From the NCBI RefSeq assembly GCF_018449575.1, contig NZ_JAAVUT010000012.1, positions 1 to 64,000 of the forward strand: 64,000 bases of DNA, in the 5' to 3' direction. Made by a program: the position numbers and the translations under genes. This DNA comes from Sodalis sp. dw_96. GTDB lineage: Bacteria; Pseudomonadota; Gammaproteobacteria; Enterobacterales; Enterobacteriaceae. Below the pieces are notes generated by a model. The model was not told where the DNA came from. It made no database searches and saw only the letters and a list, made by a program, of their open reading frames with translations. How positions within the stretch are numbered: the stretch's first letter is position 1; the number at the start of each line of letters is the position of its first letter. Below, in pieces: positions 1 through 8,143 of the stretch.

Positions 1-1
1 A

Positions 2-808
2 GTGTTTTTGGATGCGATTTCGGAGAGTGGCGCCAGTACCTGTGCTTGTAACAGGGATATCACTCTTGATGAGCTGTGCGCCATTGCGCCTGACGCTAAT
101 AAAGGCATACTCGAAAATTATATTCAAGCCTTCAACAACGGATTTAAACAATATGGAATGAACTCTTGTAGGGAAAAAGCACATTTTCTGGCGCAGGTTT
201 GTCATGAAAGTGGCGGATTAAGGCTCACTAAAGAGACTCATGGTGAGAAAAAAAGTTATGCGCCATGGTATGGGCGGGGGTTAATTCAATTAACTTTTCA
301 AAGTGCCTATCAGGCATATGGTATTTCAGTCGGTGAGGATTTTATCTCTAATAGTGCTTGTAGGGATAAATTACTTTCGTCTCCCCACTGTGTTACATCT
401 GCCTTTTGGTTTTATATAAAATATGATAACAAGAAAATAAACAAATACGCACAAACTGATGATTTCAATATGGTAACGGCGCGTATTAATGGAGGGTTTA
501 ATGGATACAAAGATAGAGCCAATTATTTTAACAAAGCTGTTGAGGTACTTCGGGCCCAACATATGAATATTTTAATGGTTGACGGAAAATTCCAGTTTGA
601 GAGCAGTGCGATTTATAATAATCGAGTCTATGCGTACAGCTGGGGGGCATATCACGACCCTAATAGAAAGGAAGCAGTAGGTACAACGAAGGATAAAAGC
701 GAAGCTCTTAACGCTTATCAGCGTGCGTTGTATCTATATGAAAATTCGGGAGATGTTGAAAAAATTTCTAATATAAATAATAGGATATCATTACTAAGTA
801 AAATATAG
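2..808 (+). CDS. GH19 chitinase/muramidase-like lytic enzyme (5' end probably outside window)
   Basis: The 268 residues visible from a GTG at base 2 resemble the GH19 (chitinase class I-like) lysozyme fold used by phage endolysins and type VI secretion effectors to cut peptidoglycan glycans or chitin. The core reads FLAQVCHESGG (about residues 62-72, with a candidate catalytic Glu at 69), then GRGLIQLT (91-98) and a later RINGGFNGY segment, all usual for this fold. The last 80 residues do not match the catalytic domain and contain a repeat-like helical stretch. The frame is open at the window edge, so the true start and any N-terminal delivery domain may lie upstream. It ends 1 base before a convergent small gene coding for an exported protein, which could be an immunity protein. 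The effector role is inference. Confidence 0.7.
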   Translation: MFLDAISESGASTCACNRDITLDELCAIAPDANKGILENYIQAFNNGFKQYGMNSCREKAHFLAQVCHESGGLRLTKETHGEKKSYAPWYGRGLIQLTFQSAYQAYGISVGEDFISNSACRDKLLSSPHCVTSAFWFYIKYDNKKINKYAQTDDFNMVTARINGGFNGYKDRANYFNKAVEVLRAQHMNILMVDGKFQFESSAIYNNRVYAYSWGAYHDPNRKEAVGTTKDKSEALNAYQRALYLYENSGDVEKISNINNRISLLSKI

Positions 809-809
809 G

Positions 810-1220
810 CTAATGTTCGTTTTTCCAAATTTCAAATTTATTGTTATCTTCACCGAATGAACAATAGATCTCTTTTATGGGTATTTTTTTATTCGAAAAT
901 GTAAATAACTTGCTACTCGGCTCGGCCTGATTTGCTGTGGTTTTAAATGAGCCGAGATTATATTCGACCTCTTTAACATGGAATGATATGACATTATATT
1001 CAGGAATTTTTTTTATACTCTTTAAATATCTTTCTTTTATTTGCTTTATATCTTCATCGGAAAAAAATATTAAGCTGTTTATTTTAAGTTCCAGTTTGTT
1101 TCCAAATTCTTGCGCTGATATAGAGTCTCCTTCATCCGTTGTACAAAAAAATAAAATATTTTCATTTGCAAAACAATTTGTAGTTATGATCATTAACATA
1201 CCTAGAATACTTTTTTTCAT
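810..1220 (-). CDS. small exported hypothetical protein (possible immunity protein)
   Basis: A 136-residue protein beginning MKKSILGMLMIITTNCFA, a clear Sec signal peptide with likely cleavage after the Ala, so the mature part should be periplasmic. I do not recognise its family. The mature part is Lys/Glu/Ser rich with two Cys residues. Its start overlaps the end of the upstream minus-strand reading frame by four bases (ATGA type), so the two were made as an operon. Its 3' end abuts the convergent lytic-enzyme gene. A periplasmic partner beside a peptidoglycan-cutting enzyme fits an effector/immunity pair, but the opposite orientation is unusual for such pairs. Base composition is AT-rich, like the rest of this corner. 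Confidence 0.5.
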   Translation of the reverse strand: MKKSILGMLMIITTNCFANENILFFCTTDEGDSISAQEFGNKLELKINSLIFFSDEDIKQIKERYLKSIKKIPEYNVISFHVKEVEYNLGSFKTTANQAEPSSKLFTFSNKKIPIKEIYCSFGEDNNKFEIWKNEH

Positions 1221-1663
1221 ACAAATGCCTCATCATTCTGATAAAAATCATTGTATCTCGATTTTTCAATTTTTATTGAGTTACTACCTTCGATGTTCGT
1301 GCCAGCCTTTTCCATGTTCCATCCCCCACGAATCAATGGGCAGCGCCCCGGTTGTTTCCACTGGCCCCGCTTATCTCTAAATGCGATATGACTATCTCGG
1401 TGTAAAGCGCTTAGAAATGTAGAGAACTGCTCCATGTTCATACGCCATATTCCTTCCTGCGCATTTGAGATCTGTAATTTTCCTAATAGACTACCGTCAA
1501 TAATCAGCTCGGGAATTCCGCGGGGATCGTAGCTATCATCATCCGAAAAGTCCGCGAAGATGATCTGATTTTTTACGCTTGTAGCCGCACTCGCCTCCCT
1601 GGGATTGTTTAATGATATAATTATGTCACTTGATACAAAAATCTCTTGTCCTTTTTGTATCGT
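1217..1663 (-). pseudogene. 3' remnant of a larger unidentified gene
   Basis: On the minus strand an ATG-started frame of 74 codons exists (1441 to 1217), but the same frame stays open upstream to a TAA at 1664-1666, adding about 74 protein-like codons with no usable ATG or GTG start. The extension reads smoothly (for example IFVSSDIIISLNNPREA, then IIFADFSDDDSYDPRGIPEL). I read this as the C-terminal part of a longer protein that lost its 5' end, rather than as a 74-residue gene. The family is not recognised. It overlaps the downstream exported protein gene by ATGA, so the pair was once an operon whose front has been deleted. Confidence 0.45.
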
Positions 1664-2357
1664 TTAATCAAGTCTAGCCTCAGTCTGCACCCTAGTTCAA
1701 GGTTTATCCTGGATAATTTTATATATCCTTATTCTATTGTTTTCTTTTATATATTTAAATAGTTAACAAAAAATAGAGCAATCCTGACTAGGGTAAATAC
1801 CCTTTCAAGTTATGCTTTATGTGCATTATAACTAATCTTGATCATGTACTATTTGTTTAAATTAATGATATTAATTACCTGCTATTCTCGGGCTTTGCCA
1901 TCGATGCGGTGACGGCGATGCAGATTTACAGCGCGATCTTATCGGTTTGAGCCTGGCGAATGCTACCTTTCATCGGTTTTGTCCGATTGTTTATGCCCCC
2001 TGGCTGCACCGCAGCATTCCAGAAACGCCAGATTGGCAAACGCCAAAAACGAGCGGTCAAAACGAACCATAGATGACATCTTTATCAGGCAGTGATCACC
2101 GCCTCTCGCGGAGGCGCTGCCGTCTGATGGTGCGCAAGAAGCTTTCCGTTATGGCTGAGGAAAGACTTAAGCTCCTGATCCGCGGTAGCGGATTTGTCGC
2201 TATTATGAAGATTTTTCTGACAAAAACGTAACCTTCTTATTTTGTTACTATAGTGATAATTCCCATTAGAAACTAAAATAAGAATGTAACTAATTTTAAG
2301 TTAGGGCTTAAGTTAAAATAAGAATGTAACTAATTTTAACTTCGTTAAGGAGATCCT
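1664..2357. other. gene-poor stretch with a short coding remnant
   Basis: The first 200 bases are AT-rich without a convincing gene. From 1875 to 2072 on the plus strand a 65-codon frame without a proper start reads like protein (ANATFHRFCPIVYAPWLHR, ending SGQNEP before TAG) and is probably a gene remnant of unknown family. After 2100 there are short GC-rich pieces and then the repeated sites described separately. Confidence 0.35.
2228..2339. promoter_or_regulatory. three related repeat sites upstream of the Fic gene
   Basis: A 26-bp sequence starting TAAAATAAGAATGTAAC occurs twice without mismatch, at 2274-2299 and 2314-2339, exactly 40 bp apart start to start. A third related copy lies in inverted orientation at 2228-2244 (GTAACCTTCTTATTTTG). 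The last copy ends 18 bases before the Fic start codon and 6 bases before its AAGGAG ribosome-binding site. The layout suggests repressor binding in the Fic promoter. The binding protein is unknown; the Fic protein has its own C-terminal winged helix and could bind here. Confidence 0.5.
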
Positions 2358-3512
2358 ATGCAACGCGGGCTAACCGGTCATTATGTTCCCAGCATAGCGG
2401 GCAGCGTCAGCTGTCAGGCATTTATTCCCCACGCGCTGCCGCCCTCGCCGGCGCTGCAAATCGATAGCAAATTGCAAAAAAGGGTCAATGATGCCAACCG
2501 TGCATTGGGCCGCCTGGACGCTATCGGCATGTTGCTGCCTGATACTAAGCTTTTTCTCTATAGTTATGTGCGCAAAGAGGCCGTTATGTCCTCGCAAATA
2601 GAAGGGACACAATCTTCCTTAAACGACTTGATGCTGTTTGAGATGGAAGGCTCTCCTGGCGTACCCATGGATGATGTGCAGGAGGTGTCATGTTATGTAA
2701 ATGCACTTTATCTTGGCGTCCAGCGTATCAATGAAGGATATCCGATTACATTTCGATTGCTCACAGAAATGCATCAGGCTCTAATGACGTCTGGCCGAGG
2801 CCTCAGCCGCGGACCCGGTGAATTCAGGCAAAATCAAGTTTGGATTGGCGGCCATAGGGCCGATGAGGCCGCTTTTGTTCCTCCACCCGGCCACGCTTTG
2901 GGCGAATGTTGGAGCGAGTTGGAAAAATTTATCAATGATCAACCCGAGGCAACCGATCCTTTGATCAAAGCCGCTTTAGTCCATGCTCAATTTGAAACCA
3001 TACATCCCTTTATGGATGGTAATGGCCGTTTGGGTCGTTTGCTGATACCGCTAATCCTGGTGGAAGCTAAGGTTTTGCAGCAGCCGTTGCTCTATTTATC
3101 CGTTTTTTTTAAAAAGCACCGCCATATCTATTATGAGCGTTTGCAGCAGACAAGAATAACCGGAGATTGGGAAGAATGGTTGTTGTTTTTTGTCGATGCT
3201 GTTGCCGCTACAGCGGCTCAGGCTATTGAAATGACCAAAGAACTTAACCTGCTGCATATTGAGCATAAGGCATTATTATCCGGTCTCGGCCGTTTGTCGG
3301 GGTCAGCTAATCTGATTTTGGATGCTTTCTTCGAGTACCCCATTGCCAGCATCAGTAAGCTGGTTGAGCGAACCGGATTGACCGCCGCCACCGCAGGTAA
3401 GGTGTTAACCGTTTTGGAAAAGGACCAGCATTTAATCGCCGAGATTACGGGCCATAAACGGCATCGTGTCTATGCATATCTTAAATATCTTGAGGTTTTG
3501 AATAAAGATTGA
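2358..3512 (+). CDS. Fic family protein with winged-helix C-terminus
   Basis: A 384-residue Fic protein. The complete active-site motif HPFMDGNGRLGR is at 216-227, so the enzyme should transfer AMP (or another nucleotide part) onto target hydroxyl groups. The inhibitory-helix motif SSQIEG at about 78-83 lies N-terminal to the Fic core, as in class II Fic proteins that hold themselves inactive through a Glu (here Glu82). The N-terminal 50 residues match the usual Fic N-terminal region, and the last 90 form a winged-helix-like DNA-binding domain (SISKLVERTGLTAATAGKVL). The start is fixed by AAGGAG at 2346-2351. It is a single gene behind repeated operator-like sites, so self-regulation is plausible. 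The target protein cannot be told from sequence. Confidence 0.9.
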   Translation: MQRGLTGHYVPSIAGSVSCQAFIPHALPPSPALQIDSKLQKRVNDANRALGRLDAIGMLLPDTKLFLYSYVRKEAVMSSQIEGTQSSLNDLMLFEMEGSPGVPMDDVQEVSCYVNALYLGVQRINEGYPITFRLLTEMHQALMTSGRGLSRGPGEFRQNQVWIGGHRADEAAFVPPPGHALGECWSELEKFINDQPEATDPLIKAALVHAQFETIHPFMDGNGRLGRLLIPLILVEAKVLQQPLLYLSVFFKKHRHIYYERLQQTRITGDWEEWLLFFVDAVAATAAQAIEMTKELNLLHIEHKALLSGLGRLSGSANLILDAFFEYPIASISKLVERTGLTAATAGKVLTVLEKDQHLIAEITGHKRHRVYAYLKYLEVLNKD

Positions 3513-3852
3513 TTTCATTGAAAGGAAAGGTTTACATAATAATTCAATGCTAATTTAATGAATTATCAGTTTACATAATAAATACTTATCCAACAAAACC
3601 ATTTGTGTTTGTGTCGTCTTGGTGCCGGTCTTCGCAGCGATGAAAAATGCGACGGCGCTCGATAAAAAGTCCTCACCTATATGATAAATAATTTAATTGG
3701 TACAATAAATCTGCATAAGCTGTCACACCATAAGTCATACATTTGAACTACCATAGGCGATGTCGCGCCGGCCTGCTGAAGCGGTGTTCAGAGTCATTCT
3801 ATAAAATCATTATTTATCAATTAAATATAACTTAGCATGTGAGGGAAATCAG
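3513..3852. other. intergenic region with a short direct repeat
   Basis: This spacer is AT-rich and holds no gene. GTTTACATAATAA-like sequence occurs twice, about 3530-3542 and 3569-3582, flanking a small A/T inverted repeat (AATTCAATGC...GAATT). No clear terminator or promoter was identified. The downstream gene has a GAGGGAAATC ribosome-binding region just before its ATG. Confidence 0.4.
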
Positions 3853-4800
3853 ATGACTGGTATCGTAAATTGGGGCGTGCTCGGTTATGCCCGTATCGCA
3901 AGACTTTCCGTTATCCCGGCCATCGGAAGAGCGGCTAACGCCCGTCTGTTAGGGGTAGCCTCGCGCAACGCAAGTGAATTGCCTGCCAAAGAATGGGAAC
4001 GGACCTATGACAGTTATGATGCCCTTTTGGCCGATAAAGACATTCAGGCGGTATATATCCCATTACCCAATTCACTGCATAAACAATGGGTGATCAAGGC
4101 GCTGAAAGCCGGCAAGCATGTGCTGTGTGAAAAACCCTTGGGGTTAACCGCTGCCGAAGCGCAAGAGATGCAGCAGGTGGCCGAAGCGCACCAGAGGATT
4201 TTGATGGAAGCGTTTATGTATCGCTACACCGATCGCATGCAGGTGGTGAAAGAGATATTGGATAGCGGCGTTCTGGGTGAACTTCGCCATATCAATGCTT
4301 CTTTCCGCTTCTTGCTGGACCGGCCCAACACCATTAAAGCCAACCCTGAGCTGGGCGGCGGCGCACTGTATGATGTCGGTTGTTATCCGGTCAATTTTGT
4401 CGGCATGGTCACCGGACGCCTGCCGCTGCGTTGCAAAGCAATAATGGAAACAGAGCAGGGCGTGGATAACAACCTATCGGCCCTCCTGCAATACGATGAT
4501 GGATTGATTGCCAATATTCATTGTGGGTTTAACGCTTTTTCACGTATTTATGCGGAAATCATCGGCACCAAGGGAATGCTGCGGATCGATAATACCTTTT
4601 TGGATGATGCTGGCGAAGTCTATTTACACCAGGCGGAAGGCGTGCGCGCCATTCCGGTGGCGGAGTCGGACCGTTATAAGGCGGAAATCACCCATTTTTC
4701 CGATGCCGTGCTTGATCCCTCCGCGCCTCTGTTATCCCTGGACGAGAGCATCATGAATTTGAAAGTCCTGGATATGATCAGAAAAGATATGCAGCACTGA
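3853..4800 (+). CDS. Gfo/Idh/MocA family NAD(P)-dependent oxidoreductase
   Basis: A 315-residue sugar or inositol dehydrogenase-like enzyme. The N-terminal Rossmann fold begins WGVLGYARIAR (7-17), the catalytic/coenzyme motif CEKPLG has the conserved Lys at 94, and GGGALYDVGCY near 170-180 carries the Asp/Cys-Tyr part of the active site. Members oxidise a ring or side-chain hydroxyl of sugars, inositols or sugar acids with NAD or NADP. The glycine motif is slightly atypical (GVLGYARIA instead of GxGxIA). It stands alone about 390 bp upstream of a sugar-acid operon on the same strand and may serve the same substrate. The exact substrate is not predictable. Confidence 0.85.
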   Translation: MTGIVNWGVLGYARIARLSVIPAIGRAANARLLGVASRNASELPAKEWERTYDSYDALLADKDIQAVYIPLPNSLHKQWVIKALKAGKHVLCEKPLGLTAAEAQEMQQVAEAHQRILMEAFMYRYTDRMQVVKEILDSGVLGELRHINASFRFLLDRPNTIKANPELGGGALYDVGCYPVNFVGMVTGRLPLRCKAIMETEQGVDNNLSALLQYDDGLIANIHCGFNAFSRIYAEIIGTKGMLRIDNTFLDDAGEVYLHQAEGVRAIPVAESDRYKAEITHFSDAVLDPSAPLLSLDESIMNLKVLDMIRKDMQH

Positions 4801-5192
4801 TAAAATAGTGAGTCATATGAGCATGAGGCTGATATGACTCTATAAAAAGCCGTCATGATTATTTTTCCATGTGCGGCTTGTCTGCATTGTATTGCTATCT
4901 CGTCGCCAGACGATCTCGCTGGGCTGTTGTCTCGTCATCGCGGCCGCTGCGCAAAATAGCGATAGACCCGTCATACTTCAATTCTGTTTTTTAATTTCAA
5001 TTTTTTTATGAAAAAAACTAAGAGAAAATAATGAGACATTGATCGCATTTAAATAATAGAAACGCAGAAGTTCGTCCGCAGATATTTATTTACAGAAATG
5101 AAACTTAAGTTGAAATTTATTTACTTCTTTACTTGAAAGGCAACATCGGAGTAACGTCAAAATAATCTTGCGGGCGAAGAAAAGGATGTGTC
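4801..5192. promoter_or_regulatory. spacer with hairpin and candidate RpiR operator
   Basis: Just after the oxidoreductase stop a perfect 9-bp inverted repeat (GAGTCATAT at 4810-4818, ATATGACTC at 4832-4840) could form an RNA hairpin, but no T-run follows directly. A fragment ACCCGTCATACTTCAA at 4966-4981 matches one end of the enterobacterial palindromic repeat seen complete at 47495-47633. The palindrome AACTTAAGTT at 5102-5111 resembles AACTTCAGTT at 9731-9740 before the RpiR gene and is a candidate regulator site. The operon start at 5193 is preceded by AAAGGATG. Confidence 0.4.
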
Positions 5193-6098
5193 ATGAAACT
5201 TGGTTTTATTGGTTTGGGTAAAATGGGCGGGGCCATGGTTCGGCGTTTAAACAACGCCGGTCATGAGGTGGTGGCGGTGGATATGAATCCTACCGCGTTG
5301 GAAGAGGCGAAAAATCATAATATTATCGTTTGTCCCAGCATTGAAGAGGCCCTGACTTTATTACCGCTTCCCCGCACGCTGTGGATAATGACCCCGCCGG
5401 GCGATGCCACCGAGCGGGTCATTTCCACCCTTAAGCCGCTTTTGAGCAAAGGAGATATTGTCGTCGACGGCGGTAACTCCGATTTTAGGGACACCCTTCG
5501 CCGCGCCCGCAGCCTGGGGGAGAACGGCATTATTTTTGTTGATGCCGGGGTCAGCGGCGGGACGCAAGGCGCAAGGGAAGGGTGTGGTCTCTTGGTGGGT
5601 GCCTCCGAGCGGGTATTTGAATATCTCGCGCCTCTGTTTGAGGCATTGGCCGCTAAGGGCGCCTGGGCGCGAGTCGGCAATAACGGCGCGGGCCACTTCA
5701 CCAAAGCCGTTCATAACGGCGTGGAATATGCCTTGATGCAGGCTTACGGCGAAGGGTATGAGTTATTGGCGGCCTCGGATATTGACGTCGATGTCCTGGC
5801 GACCATGGAGGCCTGGCAAAACGGTTGCTCCATTCGTTCCCATCTTTTGGAAAAACTCATTGAAGCATTAACGCCGGATGTTTCCCTTAAAGACGTGAAA
5901 GGGTACGCCGCCGATTCCGGCATGGGGCGCTGGACGGTTGAAGAAGCCATCAGATTACGGGTTCCTACGCCGACCATCAGCGCCGCCTTGCAGGCAAGGT
6001 TCCGCTCGCAGCAGGAGGATTCCCCGACGATTAAAAGCATTGCCGCCCTGCGGGGTGTTATTGGCGGTCATGCGGTTAAAAAGAGTGAGGATAAATAA
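5193..6098 (+). CDS. short-type 6-phosphogluconate dehydrogenase (decarboxylating)
   Basis: A 301-residue NAD(P)-linked dehydrogenase of the short 6PGDH group (YqeC/GndA-like), which converts 6-phosphogluconate to ribulose 5-phosphate and CO2. The classical Gnd has about 470 residues; this short form has one helical C-domain. Visible motifs are GLGKMGGAM (7-15), the substrate loop VVDGGNSDFRD, DAGVSGG and the catalytic GAGHFTKAVHNGVEY stretch with its Lys and His-Asn pair. The stop codon overlaps the next ATG (TAATG), so the isomerase is translationally coupled. With the kinase and transporter downstream it fits a gluconate-like or related sugar-acid route. A related beta-hydroxyacid dehydrogenase activity cannot be excluded. 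Confidence 0.85.
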   Translation: MKLGFIGLGKMGGAMVRRLNNAGHEVVAVDMNPTALEEAKNHNIIVCPSIEEALTLLPLPRTLWIMTPPGDATERVISTLKPLLSKGDIVVDGGNSDFRDTLRRARSLGENGIIFVDAGVSGGTQGAREGCGLLVGASERVFEYLAPLFEALAAKGAWARVGNNGAGHFTKAVHNGVEYALMQAYGEGYELLAASDIDVDVLATMEAWQNGCSIRSHLLEKLIEALTPDVSLKDVKGYAADSGMGRWTVEEAIRLRVPTPTISAALQARFRSQQEDSPTIKSIAALRGVIGGHAVKKSEDK

Positions 6099-6640
6099 TG
6101 TCTCCCTACGGCGTGAAGGACAGAATCAGAGCTATCGTCTGCGAACTCGACCATATAAGAGGTACCCTGGATGCCGAACAATTAAATCACCTGGCGGATC
6201 TTATCCATCAAACATCCCGGGTATTTTTTAGCGGCCAGGGACGCTCGGGCCTGATGGTAAAAGCTATTGCCATCCGCCTGATGCATATCGGTATTAATGT
6301 CTATGTTGCCGGGGAGAGTAATACGCCCGCCATGGAAAAAAATGAATTATTAGTGGCGGTTTCCTCATCGGCGAAAACCACCGTGACGCTCTCCCATATT
6401 GCGGCGGCCCGCAAGGCTGGGGCGAAGGTGGTGCTGGTCAGTTCCACGCCCGCGCCACAGATTGAGACGGATTTTCATATCCTGATACCGGCTAGAACCG
6501 AGGTGGCCACCGAACAGCATGCAGGGTCGCTTTTTGAACAATCTCTGTTAATTGCCGGCGATGCCATTGCCTGGCGTATTCAACATTTGCGCGGACAAAC
6601 AGACGCCGACCTTAATAAGCGGCATGCCAATTTGCAATAA
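6098..6640 (+). CDS. 6-phospho-3-hexuloisomerase-like SIS-domain protein
   Basis: A 180-residue single SIS domain protein most like HxlB, which isomerises arabino-3-hexulose 6-phosphate to fructose 6-phosphate. The features are VFFSGQGRSGLMVKA (phosphosugar loop), the VAVSSSAKTTVTL stretch and the ATEQHAGSLFEQSLL segment with the usual HxlB-type Glu and His. It begins on the stop codon of the dehydrogenase gene. No hexulose-phosphate synthase (HxlA) partner is in the window, so the protein may act on another ketose phosphate made in this operon. The family is clear; the substrate is inferred only loosely. Confidence 0.8.
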   Translation: MSPYGVKDRIRAIVCELDHIRGTLDAEQLNHLADLIHQTSRVFFSGQGRSGLMVKAIAIRLMHIGINVYVAGESNTPAMEKNELLVAVSSSAKTTVTLSHIAAARKAGAKVVLVSSTPAPQIETDFHILIPARTEVATEQHAGSLFEQSLLIAGDAIAWRIQHLRGQTDADLNKRHANLQ

Positions 6641-6724
6641 ATAATATTTGAACGTTTTACCAACCCTACCCCTGAATATTATTCGGGGAGATGTCTTCAA
6701 AAAAAACAATATCAGGAGGATATC

Positions 6725-8035
6725 TTGAGCCAGATCATATCCCAAAAAAATACTCTGCCTGCTGTGACACCGATCGAAGAATCCACCTTGAAAAAGATGC
6801 GTTGGAGGCTCATTCCTTTTTTACTTGTTCTGTATGCTATCGCTTATTTAGACCGTACCAATATCAGCTATGCCGCGCTGCAAATGAACGGCGAGCTTAA
6901 AATAACCGGTAGCCAATTCGGTATGGTGGCCAGTATTTTCTTTATAGGTTATTTTATATTTGAAGTGCCTAGCAATGTGGCTTTACATAAATTCGGCGCG
7001 CGAAAATGGATTGCCCGTATATTGATCTCTTGGGGATTCGTGGCGTTCTTGACCGCTTTCGCCACGGGAATTTATCACTTATATATATTACGTTTCTTGT
7101 TAGGCGCGGCGGAAGCCGGTTTTTTCCCGGGTATCGCCTTTTATTTGACGTACTGGTTCCCGCGCCGTCACCGTGCCGGCGCCATGGCGACATTTTTCCT
7201 GGCGCAAATCGTATGCAATTGCCTGGGCGCGCCCCTGAGCGGGATTATTATGGACCATATCCACTGGCTGAATTTCTCCGGCTGGCGTTGGATGATTTTA
7301 CTGGAAGCCATTCCCGCCATACTGCTCGGCATCGCGACTTTTTTTGTCCTCAGCGATACCCCGCAGGAGGTTAAATGGCTCTCCGCCGATGAGAAAGCCT
7401 GGGTTAAAAAGGAGTTGGAGATTGAAGCGGCGAACTCAACGACTCAGCCATTGCATTGGTGGAAAATTCTGGGCAATAAACATATTCTTTATTTAGCCAT
7501 TACCTATGTCTGGATTGTCATGGCCATTTACGGCATTACTTTCTGGATGCCCACTCTTATCAAAGGTTTCCAGGCGCATTTTTCCAATACCGTTATTGGT
7601 TTTCTGGTGGTGATCCCGACCGTGGCGGGGGGAGTGGCTATGCTTATCAACGGTTGGCATTCGGACAAAACCATGGAGCGGAAGTGGCATGTGGTTACGG
7701 TGATTCTTATCGGGGCCGTGGGCATGTTTTTATTATCCATTACCACCAATACCTGGTTTTCCATGCTTTGGCTATGCCTGATAGCCGTCGCCGCTTATGG
7801 CTATATTGCAGTGTGGTGGACCATCCCGACGGCTTTCTTGTCAGGTCTTTCCGCCGCTGTCGGCCTGGCCGCCATTAACTCCGTGGGGAATCTGGGCGGC
7901 TTCTTCGGCCCCTGGATCGTCGGCATGCTGGTGGACTGGACCGGGACGCCGCGGGCTGGTTTGTTATTCCTTTGCGCTTCCTTTGTGATTGGCTCGGTGA
8001 TGCTGGCCTGTTTCCGGCCGCCGGTAAAGTCTTAA
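6725..8035 (+). CDS. MFS transporter, anion:cation symporter (ACS) family
   Basis: A 436-residue, 12-helix inner-membrane carrier of the ACS branch of the major facilitator superfamily (relatives move hexuronates, glucarate, tartrate or aromatic acids with protons). The signature LDRTNISYAAL after helix 1 and the loop-2/3 region GARKWIARI are typical. The start is TTG at 6725, six bases after a perfect AGGAGG at 6714-6719; no better ATG is nearby. It lies between a sugar-phosphate dehydrogenase/isomerase pair and a carbohydrate kinase, so it most likely imports the sugar acid they use. Its last 18 codons and stop lie in the first copy of an 81-bp tandem duplication. Confidence 0.88.
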   Translation: MSQIISQKNTLPAVTPIEESTLKKMRWRLIPFLLVLYAIAYLDRTNISYAALQMNGELKITGSQFGMVASIFFIGYFIFEVPSNVALHKFGARKWIARILISWGFVAFLTAFATGIYHLYILRFLLGAAEAGFFPGIAFYLTYWFPRRHRAGAMATFFLAQIVCNCLGAPLSGIIMDHIHWLNFSGWRWMILLEAIPAILLGIATFFVLSDTPQEVKWLSADEKAWVKKELEIEAANSTTQPLHWWKILGNKHILYLAITYVWIVMAIYGITFWMPTLIKGFQAHFSNTVIGFLVVIPTVAGGVAMLINGWHSDKTMERKWHVVTVILIGAVGMFLLSITTNTWFSMLWLCLIAVAAYGYIAVWWTIPTAFLSGLSAAVGLAAINSVGNLGGFFGPWIVGMLVDWTGTPRAGLLFLCASFVIGSVMLACFRPPVKS

Positions 8036-8143
8036 GGAGGCCGGATGACGCACATCACTCAATTTGTGATTGGCTCGGTGATGCTGGCCTGTTTCCGGCC
8101 GCCGGTAAAGTCTTAAGGGGGCCGGATGACGCACATCACTCAA
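7982..8143 (+). repeat. 81-bp tandem duplication across the transporter stop and kinase start
   Basis: Bases 7982-8062 and 8063-8143 are the same 81-bp unit with one difference (A8038 versus G8119). The unit spans the last transporter codons, its TAA, the ribosome-binding site and the first six kinase codons. The first copy keeps the ideal AAGGAGG and would start a 23-codon chimera (six kinase residues, then the transporter tail) that stops at 8116. The second copy has the weaker AAGGGGG and starts the full kinase at 8126, ten bases after that stop. Confidence 0.95.
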
